From NCBI GenBank assembly GCA_028281575.1, contig JANQJP010000053.1, positions 1 through 47,664 on the forward strand: a stretch of DNA of 47,664 nucleotides. The letters are read 5' to 3'. Both the position numbers and the translations under genes were made by a program. Position 1 is the stretch's first letter. The number at the start of each line of letters is the position of its first letter. Positions 1-8,927 of this stretch are shown one piece after another. Origin of the DNA: Cellvibrionaceae bacterium. Its GTDB lineage: Bacteria > Pseudomonadota > Gammaproteobacteria > Pseudomonadales > Cellvibrionaceae. The notes under the pieces are model-generated. The model was not told where the DNA came from. It made no database searches and saw nothing but the letters and a program-made list of their open reading frames with translations.

Positions 1-208
1 ATAACTGCTCCTGCGTTATTCTACCTCCTGCATCCATGCAGTCGTCGATAACTGCTCCTGCGTTATTCTACCTCCTGCATCCATGCAGTCGTCGGCAATT
101 GCTCCTCGATAACTACTCCTGCGTTATTCTAATACACCACATCCATGTGGCTATGCATTGCTCTAACACCCGCCATCCATGGCGGAGCATGAATTGACGG
201 TTTTTGAA
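1..208. repeat. Tandem palindromic repeat cluster, left copy
   Basis: Positions 1-47 and 48-94 are two identical 47-bp tandem units. A diverged third unit occupies about 109-150 and a fourth element 162-208. Each carries a short palindrome around a shared core: ctgcatccatgcag at 28-41 and 75-88, ccacatccatgtgg at 137-150, and ccgccatccatggcgg at 170-185. The arms differ between units but stay complementary, so the stem appears to be maintained. The last 47 bp (162-208) recur as a perfect inverted copy at 5257-5303. This resembles REP-type intergenic repeats. There is no open frame of note here, and the stretch lies downstream of the minus-strand DUF4340 gene. Confidence 0.85.
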
Positions 209-286
209 CATATCACCGGCGCGTAAACGCCAATGTGCCAAAGCCGAGAAAAACTTCCTTAAATGCAGCAAGAGCAAAAAAACCTA

Positions 287-1228
287 CTATTTATTACTTT
301 CTGCTTCCTTTGTTAGGCTTTCATCATCTTCAGCTGTTTCCGGAAAAAAAGAATCGATATCTACCTGCTCGATTGGCTCGGCGATATACCCTTCTAATTC
401 AAATAGTCGATCATCGTCGTAGCGTTTTATAAAGTAGCGTTTGTCTTTGCTATAAATCGCGAAGTTAATAATGCCGTTTTCACTTGCTATTTCCACAGTG
501 AGTAGTGGATTGGTAATAATAATTGCTTCGACGTGTGTTTTGTCGACTAAATCGCTTACTTCCAAACGTTGAAATCGTTGGGTCCAGGCGTCTACCTTTG
601 TTGAGTCGAGTTCCATTTCTGAATCGTCGGCGTTTTGCCATGTTTCGTTGTTATGGAGTAAATGAAACCGATTGGTTTTTACGGCTGAAATATCGCCTTT
701 TACAGATAGTAAAGTGCGATCAAACCAGTCCTTTCTCATCGCCGAAATACGATGTTGTGCGATTTCGGCGGAGTAAATTTCACCTTCGTTGTTCAAGCGC
801 AGGTGATGTTTTCGTAAACCTGGGCTTGTGCCGATAAAGAGTTTGGTTTTCGGCTTGTCTTCGCTTAACAGAATAATGCTTTTTTGAAAATTTTCTTCAG
901 AAACCTCAAAACGCTCTGCGGCGGCGGATGTTTTCGCTACTGGCCAATTTACTTTTAGTGTGCTGAGTTGTTCAAATAGCTCGCTCACAGGTGCGTCCTT
1001 AATAGGAAGTTCTCCTTCGCCATCAATCATCCATGTTTCATTTTTTTTGATTAGGGTTAGTTCTGCTTGTTGGTCGTTGATTTTAATTTCGTCGATGCTG
1101 TCGAAATCGATGTCAATCAAGGTTTTAGGTTCAAATTTACTGTTGTCGTTTCCAGTAAAAAAAATAATGCTGACCAGCAGTAGTTGGAGAATAACTAGTC
1201 CGCCAAGTATTTTGATATGTGTTTTCAT
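287..1228 (-). CDS. DUF4340 domain protein, partner of ABC exporter
   Basis: 313 aa. One N-terminal membrane segment (about residues 7-25) is followed by a soluble, presumably periplasmic, beta-rich region rich in acidic residues, as in DUF4340 proteins. These are commonly the third gene after GldA-type ATPase and GldF/GldG-type permease genes. The ATG lies 4 nt after the stop of the permease/GldG gene, with an AGAGG upstream inside that gene, so the two are translated together. The molecular role of DUF4340 is unknown; membership of the exporter complex is inferred from conserved synteny. It is the last gene of the minus-strand operon and ends about 80 bp from the left repeat cluster. Confidence 0.85.
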   Translation of the reverse strand: MKTHIKILGGLVILQLLLVSIIFFTGNDNSKFEPKTLIDIDFDSIDEIKINDQQAELTLIKKNETWMIDGEGELPIKDAPVSELFEQLSTLKVNWPVAKTSAAAERFEVSEENFQKSIILLSEDKPKTKLFIGTSPGLRKHHLRLNNEGEIYSAEIAQHRISAMRKDWFDRTLLSVKGDISAVKTNRFHLLHNNETWQNADDSEMELDSTKVDAWTQRFQRLEVSDLVDKTHVEAIIITNPLLTVEIASENGIINFAIYSKDKRYFIKRYDDDRLFELEGYIAEPIEQVDIDSFFPETAEDDESLTKEAESNK

Positions 1229-1232
1229 CGAC

Positions 1233-4130
1233 TCATACCTCTGCCAAAACAGTCGCTTGATAACGTTTTATCTTCGCGCCTTCGATCAACCGGCGACTGA
1301 TATAAATACATAAAATAATGATTAGGACGACGACGTAGTTGATAAGTTCCCAGCGCTGTTTTTCAGCGTCTTCCATTGGGGGGAGTGTGCGATTAAAGTG
1401 ACCGACGGAGCGAATGCTCAGTAAGCCTTCGTCTTCCAGGCTCCACTCGATCGCGTTGGTGATGAGTTCAAAGGGCGCTGTGTAGTTGTTGCCGGAAATA
1501 GAGCTTAACATGCCGGATATGCGGTCCTCCGCGAAACTGTTTGATGCAAGCACAATAATTCTCGCCGACTCTCCTGATTGTTGTATGACACTCGAGATGA
1601 TTTCGCTTGGTTCGGTTGATGCGCTCTCGCTATTTTCGGGAACCGCTGCTGAGGAGCTTTTTTCCACTGCGTTGTCTTGCGCCAGAAGTGGCGAGGGCTT
1701 GCCTGCGTAGTAGCTGGAAAATTTTCCCGTGAGGGATACCGCCAATGTGTGTGGGCCATCGAAGTCTTTTGCCTGTTCGATATTGCCGTCGCTTGGGTTC
1801 ACGTCGAGGGCGTCACTTAACCAACTCTGCTTAGAGCTTTGCAACAGTGTTTCAACGCTGGCGTTAGAAAGTTTTTCGTTATCAAGCGTTATTGGTGAAG
1901 CCCACGGTATCGTGATTTGTTCAATTGCGGAAGTGGCTGCATTTTCTGAGCTAATGCCACCCCTGCGTATTTCAATAAAATACGGATAGTCAATTAAACG
2001 CATTTCCTGAACTTGAAACATGCCGACTTGACGTGTAACCGGGACTGGAAACGCCGCATTATCTTTATCGAGAACAAAACTTGGTGCGATTTCAATGCCG
2101 TGGTGTTTAAGCCATTCACCTACGCCGGAGTCGTGTGTTGCGCCGGTAATGGCTTGTTGGGTGAGTGACGCATTGACTGGAGACGTCGTCAGCAGTACGG
2201 TACCGCCCTTCATCAAAAACTGATCGATGGCAAATACCTCTGCTTCTTGCAGTTCCTCCGGTGCAAGCAGTGCGAGCAGGTCGATATCATCGGGCACGGA
2301 ACCCTTGCTTAAGTCCACCCGCTTGCTTGTCATATTTTCGTTGAGCACCTGCTCTAAAGCGTTAAAGCTGGGTCCCGGAGCTGCGCCAAATTGCGCTGCA
2401 TACGGGTTAGACTCCGGCGCAACCAGGCCCAAGGTCTTGGTAAATCCTTTGGCGAAACGTTTCAGACCTGCATCGAGCGCGCGTCTAAAACTCTGCTCAT
2501 CGAACTCTTGTGGAATAGGAATTTGCACCGCAATGTCGTCGTTGCTCATTAACATGTAAAAATAAAAGGTATTGGTGTTGAATAAGCTCGAGGCCATTGG
2601 TTGAAAGCCGTAGTTTTCTTCCAGTTCACGGGCTAAAGCTCCGTCATTTGCCTCTGGATCAACAACGGTGTAGCTAAAGCGGCCATAGGATGTATCGGCT
2701 GTCTGTTGCAGCACCAATTGAATATTTTGTGCGAGTTCAACCAGGGAGTCCGGTAGTTGAGACGGGGGCGAAAAATATGCGGCGAACTTTACATCGTCGG
2801 CAATATTATCAAATAAATTGCCGCCTGCCTGATAGGAAAAAATCACCTGCTTAATTGCATTTGTAATATCGTATTCCGGGTTTTTTAGCAGCACTTCTAT
2901 ATCAGCTATGCCCGCACTTTTGGTTTCGATTAAATCCTCGAAACCGAGCACGCGATATTCGCCACCGTATTCAATGACAAGATTAAAATACGAATTGACT
3001 ACTGCGGACTGATAGCGGTCCGCAACGCGAAAGGGCGTGGGACGAATACCAAACCTGCTTCCCGCTTCCTCTTCTATTTCCGCATTGGTTGTTGGGTCGA
3101 TAAACTCAACATTGACATTACCCCGGCCTTCAACTTCATACTCCTTTACCAAATCCTTTAGCTGTGGAACGAGTGGTGCGAGCAAGGGGTGAGTTTTTTT
3201 GCTGAAATAGCTACGTATTTGTAGAGGTTCCTGCAGCTGTTTAAGGTAAGTGCGCGAGGTATCTGTCAGCGAATAGAGTTTACCTTCAGTCAGATCCACG
3301 CGCAGCCCGGTAAGCGGTGCCAGCCAGATATTTGCCAGTAGCAAGTTTAAAATAGCCAGGCTTGTGAAGCCCAACCAGGTCGTATGACGTGTGTTTCGGG
3401 GGTTGTTCGCCCAGCGCTGCTGTTCAAGTGTATAGCGATTGGCGATAAGAAATATCAACGCCAGCGCGACATAGTAGTAGAGATCGCGAAAGTCGAGGAC
3501 GCCGCGGGTAATGCTTTCAAAGCGCGATAGCGTGCTAAGTGAGCGCAGAAATCCCGCCTCGCGGGTGCTAACCAGGTCGGTAACAACATTGGTGCCGAGT
3601 AGATAAAATAAGCCGCATAACAGTACAGTCAATATTAAGCTGACTATTTGGTTATTGCACTGTGATGAAACGAATAGGCCGATGGCCATATAAGTCGTGC
3701 CGAGAAAAACCGTGGCGATATAGGCGCTTATCACCGGCCCCCAATCAAGATTGGCCATCAGCGCGACGCTTATTGGCAGGGGCAAGGTAACAGCCAGTGA
3801 AATAATAAGTAGCGTCTTGCAGGCGGCAAATTTTCCCAGTACAAAGTTCCAGGGCGAACAGGGCAGGGTGAGAATATGTTCGAGCGTGCCGCTGCGTCTT
3901 TCCTCGCTCCACATCCGCATGGTAATGGCTGCCGACAGAAAAATTAACAGCAACGGCATCCACTCAAACATGGGCCTAATATCGGCAATATTGCGTGAGA
4001 AAAAAGCTTCTCCCCAAAAAAAAGTAAATAGAACTGCAGCGGCGAAAACGCCCAAATATAGATAAGCTATTGGCGAAGAAAAAAACAGCCCGAGCTCTTT
4101 TTTGGCGATGCAAATAATGTGTCGATTCAC
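1233..4130 (-). CDS. Fused ABC-2 permease / GldG-type auxiliary protein
   Basis: 965 aa. Residues 1 to about 240 are an ABC-2 type permease with about six membrane helices (GldF-like). A further helix near 255-275 leads into a large extracytoplasmic region that resembles the GldG / ABC_transp_aux domain, and a final helix lies near 930-950. In Flavobacterium GldF and GldG are separate proteins needed for gliding; the fused form is common in proteobacteria, where the substrate is unknown. The start is a GTG whose GTGA overlaps the TGA of the upstream ATPase gene, which implies translational coupling. A low-complexity Ser/Glu/Ala stretch lies around residue 820. Family assignment is confident; the transported substrate is not known. 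Confidence 0.88.
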   Translation of the reverse strand: MNRHIICIAKKELGLFFSSPIAYLYLGVFAAAVLFTFFWGEAFFSRNIADIRPMFEWMPLLLIFLSAAITMRMWSEERRSGTLEHILTLPCSPWNFVLGKFAACKTLLIISLAVTLPLPISVALMANLDWGPVISAYIATVFLGTTYMAIGLFVSSQCNNQIVSLILTVLLCGLFYLLGTNVVTDLVSTREAGFLRSLSTLSRFESITRGVLDFRDLYYYVALALIFLIANRYTLEQQRWANNPRNTRHTTWLGFTSLAILNLLLANIWLAPLTGLRVDLTEGKLYSLTDTSRTYLKQLQEPLQIRSYFSKKTHPLLAPLVPQLKDLVKEYEVEGRGNVNVEFIDPTTNAEIEEEAGSRFGIRPTPFRVADRYQSAVVNSYFNLVIEYGGEYRVLGFEDLIETKSAGIADIEVLLKNPEYDITNAIKQVIFSYQAGGNLFDNIADDVKFAAYFSPPSQLPDSLVELAQNIQLVLQQTADTSYGRFSYTVVDPEANDGALARELEENYGFQPMASSLFNTNTFYFYMLMSNDDIAVQIPIPQEFDEQSFRRALDAGLKRFAKGFTKTLGLVAPESNPYAAQFGAAPGPSFNALEQVLNENMTSKRVDLSKGSVPDDIDLLALLAPEELQEAEVFAIDQFLMKGGTVLLTTSPVNASLTQQAITGATHDSGVGEWLKHHGIEIAPSFVLDKDNAAFPVPVTRQVGMFQVQEMRLIDYPYFIEIRRGGISSENAATSAIEQITIPWASPITLDNEKLSNASVETLLQSSKQSWLSDALDVNPSDGNIEQAKDFDGPHTLAVSLTGKFSSYYAGKPSPLLAQDNAVEKSSSAAVPENSESASTEPSEIISSVIQQSGESARIIVLASNSFAEDRISGMLSSISGNNYTAPFELITNAIEWSLEDEGLLSIRSVGHFNRTLPPMEDAEKQRWELINYVVVLIIILCIYISRRLIEGAKIKRYQATVLAEV

Positions 4131-5059
4131 GATGCTTTCTCCAATTTCTTATTTATCCCGCGAAAGACGGTATCCAGGTCTTGCCGTTTCTGCTCTAAGG
4201 CAAATAGTTGCTCGCCAGACTTTATGACTGTTTCGCTAATAGATGTGCATAACGCGTCGATGTCCGTGTGCTTGTCAACGCCGAACTCAAAAATATTGTG
4301 CTTACCACTTTCGGCAGTTGATAGCTGCGTGGGCTTGTTGTTGATGGCGTTTTCGAAGTGTTGTAGTTGCGCACTTGTTGTAACTTGAATTGAATTCACT
4401 CGTTTGAGTGCCTCTAGCTCTTGGTCAACCAATAATTTGCCGTCCTCGAGAATTAAAACGCGATCACAAAGAGCATCGACTTCTTGCATGATGTGAGTGG
4501 AGAGGATAATCGTCGCATGCTTTGCCAGCTCAACGATGAGCTTGCGCATTTGTTGCGTCTGATGCGGATCGAGGCCATTTGTCGGTTCGTCGAGAATAAG
4601 TATTTTGGGGTGGTGTAGCAGCGCCTGGGCAACGCCAACACGCTGCTTGTACCCGCGCGATAATGTTGCGATGGAGCTGAGTGCTCGCTCCTGGAGTTCG
4701 GTTTTTTCAAGCGCGTAACGCAGACGCTCGTTTAAGTGTTCGCTGGCGACGGAGTGCAAAGCCGCGCAGTACTGTAAATAGTCCAAGACCCGCATTTCAG
4801 GATAAATCGGGAGGTTTTCCGGCAAATATCCTATCAGCGCCTGTGCGGCCAGCGCCTCGGTTTCGATATCCAAATTTGCGATAGTTATTTTCCCTGCGCT
4901 GGGCTCGAGATAGCCCGTAAGCATTTTCATTACGGTGGTTTTGCCTGCTCCGTTGTGTCCTAGCAAACCGACAATTTCGCCTTGACCAATGTGAAAATTC
5001 ACATCGTCGACAGCGAGACTTCCCCCATAGGACTTTGTGAGTTGTTCAGCACGAATCAT
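4127..5059 (-). CDS. ABC transporter ATP-binding protein, GldA-like
   Basis: 310 aa cytoplasmic ATPase that would power the permease encoded just downstream. Visible motifs in order: Walker A GHNGAGKT (about residues 35-42), a signature region LSRGYKQRVG (about 135), Walker B ILILDEPTNGLD (about 155) and a switch histidine in STHIMQE. The C-terminal roughly 90 residues form an accessory region typical of GldA/CcmA-like exporters. It is the first gene of the three-gene operon; its TGA overlaps the GTG of the permease gene. About 200 bp upstream lies the right-hand inverted repeat. The start ATG is preceded by an AGGAGT-like sequence. Confidence 0.92.
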   Translation of the reverse strand: MIRAEQLTKSYGGSLAVDDVNFHIGQGEIVGLLGHNGAGKTTVMKMLTGYLEPSAGKITIANLDIETEALAAQALIGYLPENLPIYPEMRVLDYLQYCAALHSVASEHLNERLRYALEKTELQERALSSIATLSRGYKQRVGVAQALLHHPKILILDEPTNGLDPHQTQQMRKLIVELAKHATIILSTHIMQEVDALCDRVLILEDGKLLVDQELEALKRVNSIQVTTSAQLQHFENAINNKPTQLSTAESGKHNIFEFGVDKHTDIDALCTSISETVIKSGEQLFALEQKRQDLDTVFRGINKKLEKAS

Positions 5060-5602
5060 AGAAACTCCTGATGGTATTAACGCTATTACTTATTCTGTTG
5101 TGATAAATGGGATGCAAAAATTACCACAAATTGCTGGCTGATTTTAAGACCCGAAAATGAGAAAAGCGTTCGATTTATACTATTTAACTTCGTGGAACAT
5201 TTAGATTAAAAACTTCAGCATGTGTGCCTTCGAAGCGTTTGTGGGCCGTTGCTACATTCAAAAACCGTCAATTCATGCTCCGCCATGGATGGCGGGTGTT
5301 AGAACAACGCAGGAGCAGTTATCGAGATGAATTGACGTAGTTATAGGGGTGAAGTGGATTAAAAAGAAGCGCTGTTTCGTTCGGCGTAACGCCCCTTATC
5401 TATGATTTTGGGCCGGCCCTGTTTGCAGATATTTATGCGTTTTTTGAATGTAGCAACAGCCCACAAACGCGCGTATTTGCCAAACTTGAGAGGAAAAGTT
5501 TCTAAAATGTGCCAGGGCTTACCTAAACTTAGATGTTGCTCTTTTTATGAGCGATGACTAGATCTATACTCAAATACGTTTGTTACGTGTTTCGGAGACC
5601 AT
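5060..5602. other. Gene-free spacer with nested inverted repeats
   Basis: No credible gene. It should carry the promoters of the leftward ABC operon and the rightward lapG-like gene. 5235-5264 and 5441-5470 form a 30-bp inverted repeat with one mismatch, 176 bp apart. 5257-5303 is the perfect inverted copy of the left repeat element at 162-208. Positions 5266-5276 and 5327-5337 form a smaller 11-bp inverted pair that encloses the palindrome at 5280-5295. Confidence 0.8.
5257..5303. repeat. Right copy of 47-bp inverted repeat
   Basis: This is the exact reverse complement of 162-208 over 47 bp. It includes the palindrome ccgccatggatggcgg (5280-5295). Together the two copies bracket the whole ABC exporter operon (209-5256). 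Confidence 0.9.
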
Positions 5603-6322
5603 GTGCTTTTTTGTTGTAGACGTTTATGTACTGGGTTTGCATCGAGCCTGATAATGGGCCTACTTGTGTTGTGGTTTGTAAGCTCGCGCGCAGATGGGGC
5701 TGAATCGACGCCAACCGATGCGTCATTGTTTTCATTAAGCTCCGATACTTTGGATTTTGTTGAGGAAAAGTTCGGCAGCCCGGCGCGCGTGCGCGTAGAG
5801 GCATGGGTATCCCTGGTCCAGGACGATGCGAAAAATTCAGGCCTGACAGATCTGGAAAAACTCACTCACGCCAACGATTTTTTTAATGAAGTGCGTTGGT
5901 TAACGGATATTCAACACTGGGGTGCAGAAGACTACTGGGCGACCCCGATTGAGACCTTGGCGAGTAACGGCGGTGATTGTGAGGATTTTTCAATCGGTAA
6001 GTATTTTTCGCTCGATTACGCTCGCTTTGAGCAGAGTCGCTTGAGAATTACCTACGTCAAGTCGCTCACTTATAATCAGGCGCATATGGTGCTGGCGTAT
6101 TATGCTTCACCCGGTGCCGAGCCGCTTATTCTGGATAATATTGAAAAAAAGATCATGCCGGCTTCGAAAAGAGATGACTTGTTGCCAATCTATAGTTTTG
6201 ATGCACGCAATATCTGGTTGGCCAGAGAACGCGGTAAGAAACTTCAGGCAGACAGCATGCAAAGCCTTCCACAATGGCGGCGGGTAAATGAAAAAATGGC
6301 CAGCGAGCTAAAGAATTTGTAG
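5603..6322 (+). CDS. lapG: LapG-like periplasmic cysteine protease (BTLCP family)
   Basis: 239 aa. An N-terminal hydrophobic signal (about residues 15-30) is followed by a transglutaminase-like cysteine peptidase domain. The expected triad is visible: Cys in NGGDCEDFS (about residue 130), His in NQAHMVLAYY (about 160) and Asp in LILDN (about 175). In Pseudomonas, LapG cuts the N-terminus of the giant adhesin LapA and is held inactive by the c-di-GMP receptor LapD. Neither partner lies next to it here, since the next gene is convergent gltA. A GTG start with GGAG upstream was chosen; a start about 17 codons later is also possible. Confidence 0.85.
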   Translation: MLFCCRRLCTGFASSLIMGLLVLWFVSSRADGAESTPTDASLFSLSSDTLDFVEEKFGSPARVRVEAWVSLVQDDAKNSGLTDLEKLTHANDFFNEVRWLTDIQHWGAEDYWATPIETLASNGGDCEDFSIGKYFSLDYARFEQSRLRITYVKSLTYNQAHMVLAYYASPGAEPLILDNIEKKIMPASKRDDLLPIYSFDARNIWLARERGKKLQADSMQSLPQWRRVNEKMASELKNL

Positions 6323-6346
6323 TCACGTCCTTGTGCATATAAACAT

Positions 6347-7660
6347 TTAAAAAACTTCTTTTGCCGCGGCAGGGCGACCTTCGCGCGGCGAGTAGTCGCG
6401 TGGTTTTGCGCCGGTGTAAAGTTGTCGCGGCCGTCCAATTTTAACGCTTTCTCCAAGCATTTCATGCCAGTGAGCAATCCATCCAACGGTTCGTCCTGTT
6501 GCAAAAATTACGGTAAACATATCTGTTGGAATGCCGATGGCTTTCATAATAATGCCCGAATAAAAATCGACATTTGGATAGAGTTTTTTCTCAATAAAAT
6601 ATTCGTCTTCCAGCGCGATTGTTTCTAGACGCTTGGCGATTTTAAGTAAAGGATCGTCTTCGAGCCCGAGTTCAGCCAGCACCTCATCGCAGGTTTCTTT
6701 CATGACTTTCGCACGTGGGTCAAAGTTTTTATAAACGCGGTGACCAAAACCCATGAGTCTAAATGGATCGTTTTTATCTTTGGCTTTGGCAACAAACTTA
6801 TCGATGTTGCTGACATCCCCAATTTCCTCGAGCATCTTTAACACGGCTTCGTTTGCACCGCCATGCGCCGGTCCCCATAACGTGGCGATTCCGGAGGCAA
6901 TACACGCAAATGGATTTGCACCAGATGAACCGGCAAGGCGGACGGTTGACGTCGATGCATTTTGTTCGTGGTCCGCGTGCAAAAGGAATATTTTGTCCAT
7001 TGCGCGCGAAAGTACGGGGTTTACCTGAGGGTCGTCGCACGGTGTGCCAAACATCATATGCATAAAGTTTTCCGAATAACTTAAATTGTTATTTGGATAC
7101 ATAAAAGGTTGGCCCTGGCTATGTTTGTAACACATGGCCGCGAGCGTGGGCATTTTTGCGATTAATCGATGTGCTGAAATAATGCGGTGGCGCGGATCAG
7201 TGATATCCAATGAGTCGTGATAAAAAGCAGATAAGGCACCGACAATGCCGCACATCATTGCCATGGGGTGTGAGTCGTGATGAAAGCCTCTAAAAAACCG
7301 TGCAATGGACTCGTGAACCATTGTGTGGTTGATAATGATTTTTACAAAGTCTGTGTACTCGTCGAGCGATGGCAGCTCGCCGTGCAGCAGCAAATAACAG
7401 GTTTCCAAAAAGTCGGATTTTTCTGCGAGCTGATCGATGGGATAGCCGCGATGCAATAACACGCCGTTTGCACCGTCAATGAAAGTTATTTTTGATTCAC
7501 ACGAAGCGGTTGAAACAAAGCCTGGATCGTAAGTGAAGTACCCCTTGCTCGTTAATCCGCGTACATCGATAACATCGGGGCCCAGAGATCCAGAATAAGT
7601 AGGCAGGGAAATCGCTTCGTTTTCACTGTCGATGTTTAAAGTTGCTTTCTTATCGGTCAT
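6347..7660 (-). CDS. gltA: Citrate synthase (type II)
   Basis: 437 aa, close to E. coli GltA (427 aa). It condenses oxaloacetate and acetyl-CoA to citrate in the cytoplasm, the entry step of the TCA cycle. Active-site segments are intact: [10 protein letters not shown] (first histidine), [14 protein letters not shown] (second histidine) and PNVDFYSGI (catalytic aspartate). The extended N-terminus is typical of the hexameric, NADH-sensitive gammaproteobacterial form. The ATG is preceded by AGGAGT. It is transcribed divergently from sdhC across a roughly 530-bp spacer and converges on the lapG-like gene with only 24 bp between stops and no obvious terminator. Confidence 0.98.
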   Translation of the reverse strand: MTDKKATLNIDSENEAISLPTYSGSLGPDVIDVRGLTSKGYFTYDPGFVSTASCESKITFIDGANGVLLHRGYPIDQLAEKSDFLETCYLLLHGELPSLDEYTDFVKIIINHTMVHESIARFFRGFHHDSHPMAMMCGIVGALSAFYHDSLDITDPRHRIISAHRLIAKMPTLAAMCYKHSQGQPFMYPNNNLSYSENFMHMMFGTPCDDPQVNPVLSRAMDKIFLLHADHEQNASTSTVRLAGSSGANPFACIASGIATLWGPAHGGANEAVLKMLEEIGDVSNIDKFVAKAKDKNDPFRLMGFGHRVYKNFDPRAKVMKETCDEVLAELGLEDDPLLKIAKRLETIALEDEYFIEKKLYPNVDFYSGIIMKAIGIPTDMFTVIFATGRTVGWIAHWHEMLGESVKIGRPRQLYTGAKPRDYSPREGRPAAAKEVF

Positions 7661-8189
7661 TCTAGACTCCTATCAGTCAGATTCTGCGAGCACGATTAGT
7701 GGATTCACAATGCAGGGTGAGCATCAAGAAACGACGCCACGCTAAACGCGGCGACTGAAGATGTCAATCACATCAACAGGTATTTGATTCACGTCATGGT
7801 CTAAATTATAGAGATATTTAGAATTTTATATGAACAACAATGTTAAGTGGGACGACGAAAATCTGACTAACTGGCTGCTCAATAAACAATAGTAAGGTTA
7901 AATAATGGGCTAACATTATTGAAAATGCACCATTTTGGTTGAAATAAAAGCCATATTTACGTGGTTATTATGATAGTTTGTAATTTCAACCAGGCCTAAA
8001 TATAATTTCGCCAGAGCTAAAATCTGGTGTGGGGAGTCTGGTATTCAGGGCGTTAGCCTTAGGTCTTGTACCTTGGTTGCAATGATTTAAGCTGCTGTAT
8101 CCGTACTAATTTGCATGTTGTTGCAAGAGCTCGAAATCCGGCCATTATCGCCGCTTTTCATTTCTTCAAATATAAAAAAGGTGAGGGCT
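7661..8189. promoter_or_regulatory. Divergent gltA/sdhC control region
   Basis: About 530 bp, AT-rich, with no credible gene. It must hold the promoters of gltA (leftward) and the sdh operon (rightward). A 10-bp inverted repeat, tggttgaaat at 7936-7945 and atttcaacca at 7983-7992, is separated by 37 bp and lies roughly 200 bp before sdhC. Several AT-rich -10-like hexamers exist, but no promoter can be singled out by eye. Confidence 0.6.
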
Positions 8190-8564
8190 GTGGTGGACAA
8201 AAGACCAGTAAATCTAAACCTACTTACGGTTAAGTTACCGATAACGTCAATATCCTCGATTACGCATCGCATCTCCGGCGTAATTTTACTTGGTGCTGTA
8301 CTTATCCTGCTGTGGATGCTCGACCTCAGCCTCGAATCTGAGCAGGGTTTTGAGTATATCCAGGGCCTCCTCGATACACTTGTCGTAAAATTAATCATTT
8401 GGGCTATTTTGGCGGCACTTGCGTATCACTTTATAGCGGGCACGCGACATCTGATTATGGACTTGGGTTTTTGGGAAACACTTAAAGGCGGTATGACAAG
8501 TGCCTGGGGCGCGATATTTTTGGCGCTAATTGTTATTGTTCTCGCGGGAGTATGGCTATGGTAA
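8190..8564 (+). CDS. sdhC: Succinate dehydrogenase cytochrome b556 subunit
   Basis: 124 aa membrane anchor of complex II, binding haem b and ubiquinone with SdhD. The RPVNLNLLTVKLPITSI start aligns with E. coli SdhC RPVNLDLQTIRFPITAI. Three membrane helices are visible, and the haem-ligand histidine sits in LAYHFIAGTRH. The GTG at 8190 was chosen because AGGTGAGG lies just upstream and the length matches the family; an ATG at 8115 would add 25 unconserved residues. The stop overlaps the sdhD start. First gene of the sdhCDAB block. Confidence 0.93.
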   Translation: MVDKRPVNLNLLTVKLPITSISSITHRISGVILLGAVLILLWMLDLSLESEQGFEYIQGLLDTLVVKLIIWAILAALAYHFIAGTRHLIMDLGFWETLKGGMTSAWGAIFLALIVIVLAGVWLW

Positions 8565-8926
8565 CAGCAGCAACAAGCTTTGGTCGCAGTGGCCTATCCG
8601 ATTGGCTCATCCAGCGTTTTACCGCCATCATTCTCGGCGCGTATACCTTATTTATTGTCGGCTATCTCTTAATGAACCCCGACCTTACCTATGCCCAATG
8701 GAGTGAGCTTTTTTCGCAACCCTGGATGCGTATCTTTAGCTTGATCGCGCTTGTTTCCATAGTGCCGCACGGATGGATTGGTCTCTGGGTTGTTTTGACT
8801 GACTATGTTACCGCCAGGCTGATGGGTTCTGCCGCTTTGCCAATTCGGATAATAGTGCTGACTATCTACGCCGTTGTGAACGCTGTGTTCGTGGTGTGGG
8901 GCGTAGAAATTTTGTGGGGGCTTTAA
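8558..8926 (+). CDS. sdhD: Succinate dehydrogenase membrane anchor subunit
   Basis: 122 aa, three membrane helices, the second membrane subunit of complex II. The start [12 protein letters not shown] aligns with E. coli MVSNASALGRNG, so the ATG at 8558 was preferred to the one at 8552. The conserved histidine (VPHGWIG) and the LTDYV tyrosine that lines the quinone site are present. The ATG overlaps the sdhC stop by several bases and the stop lies one base before the sdhA ATG, so translation is tightly coupled. Confidence 0.94.
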   Translation: MVTAATSFGRSGLSDWLIQRFTAIILGAYTLFIVGYLLMNPDLTYAQWSELFSQPWMRIFSLIALVSIVPHGWIGLWVVLTDYVTARLMGSAALPIRIIVLTIYAVVNAVFVVWGVEILWGL

Positions 8927-8927
8927 G

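Noticed and set aside
1-94. Tandem 47-bp repeats as a CRISPR array
   Set aside because: The units are directly adjacent with no variable spacers, and each carries a REP-like palindrome.
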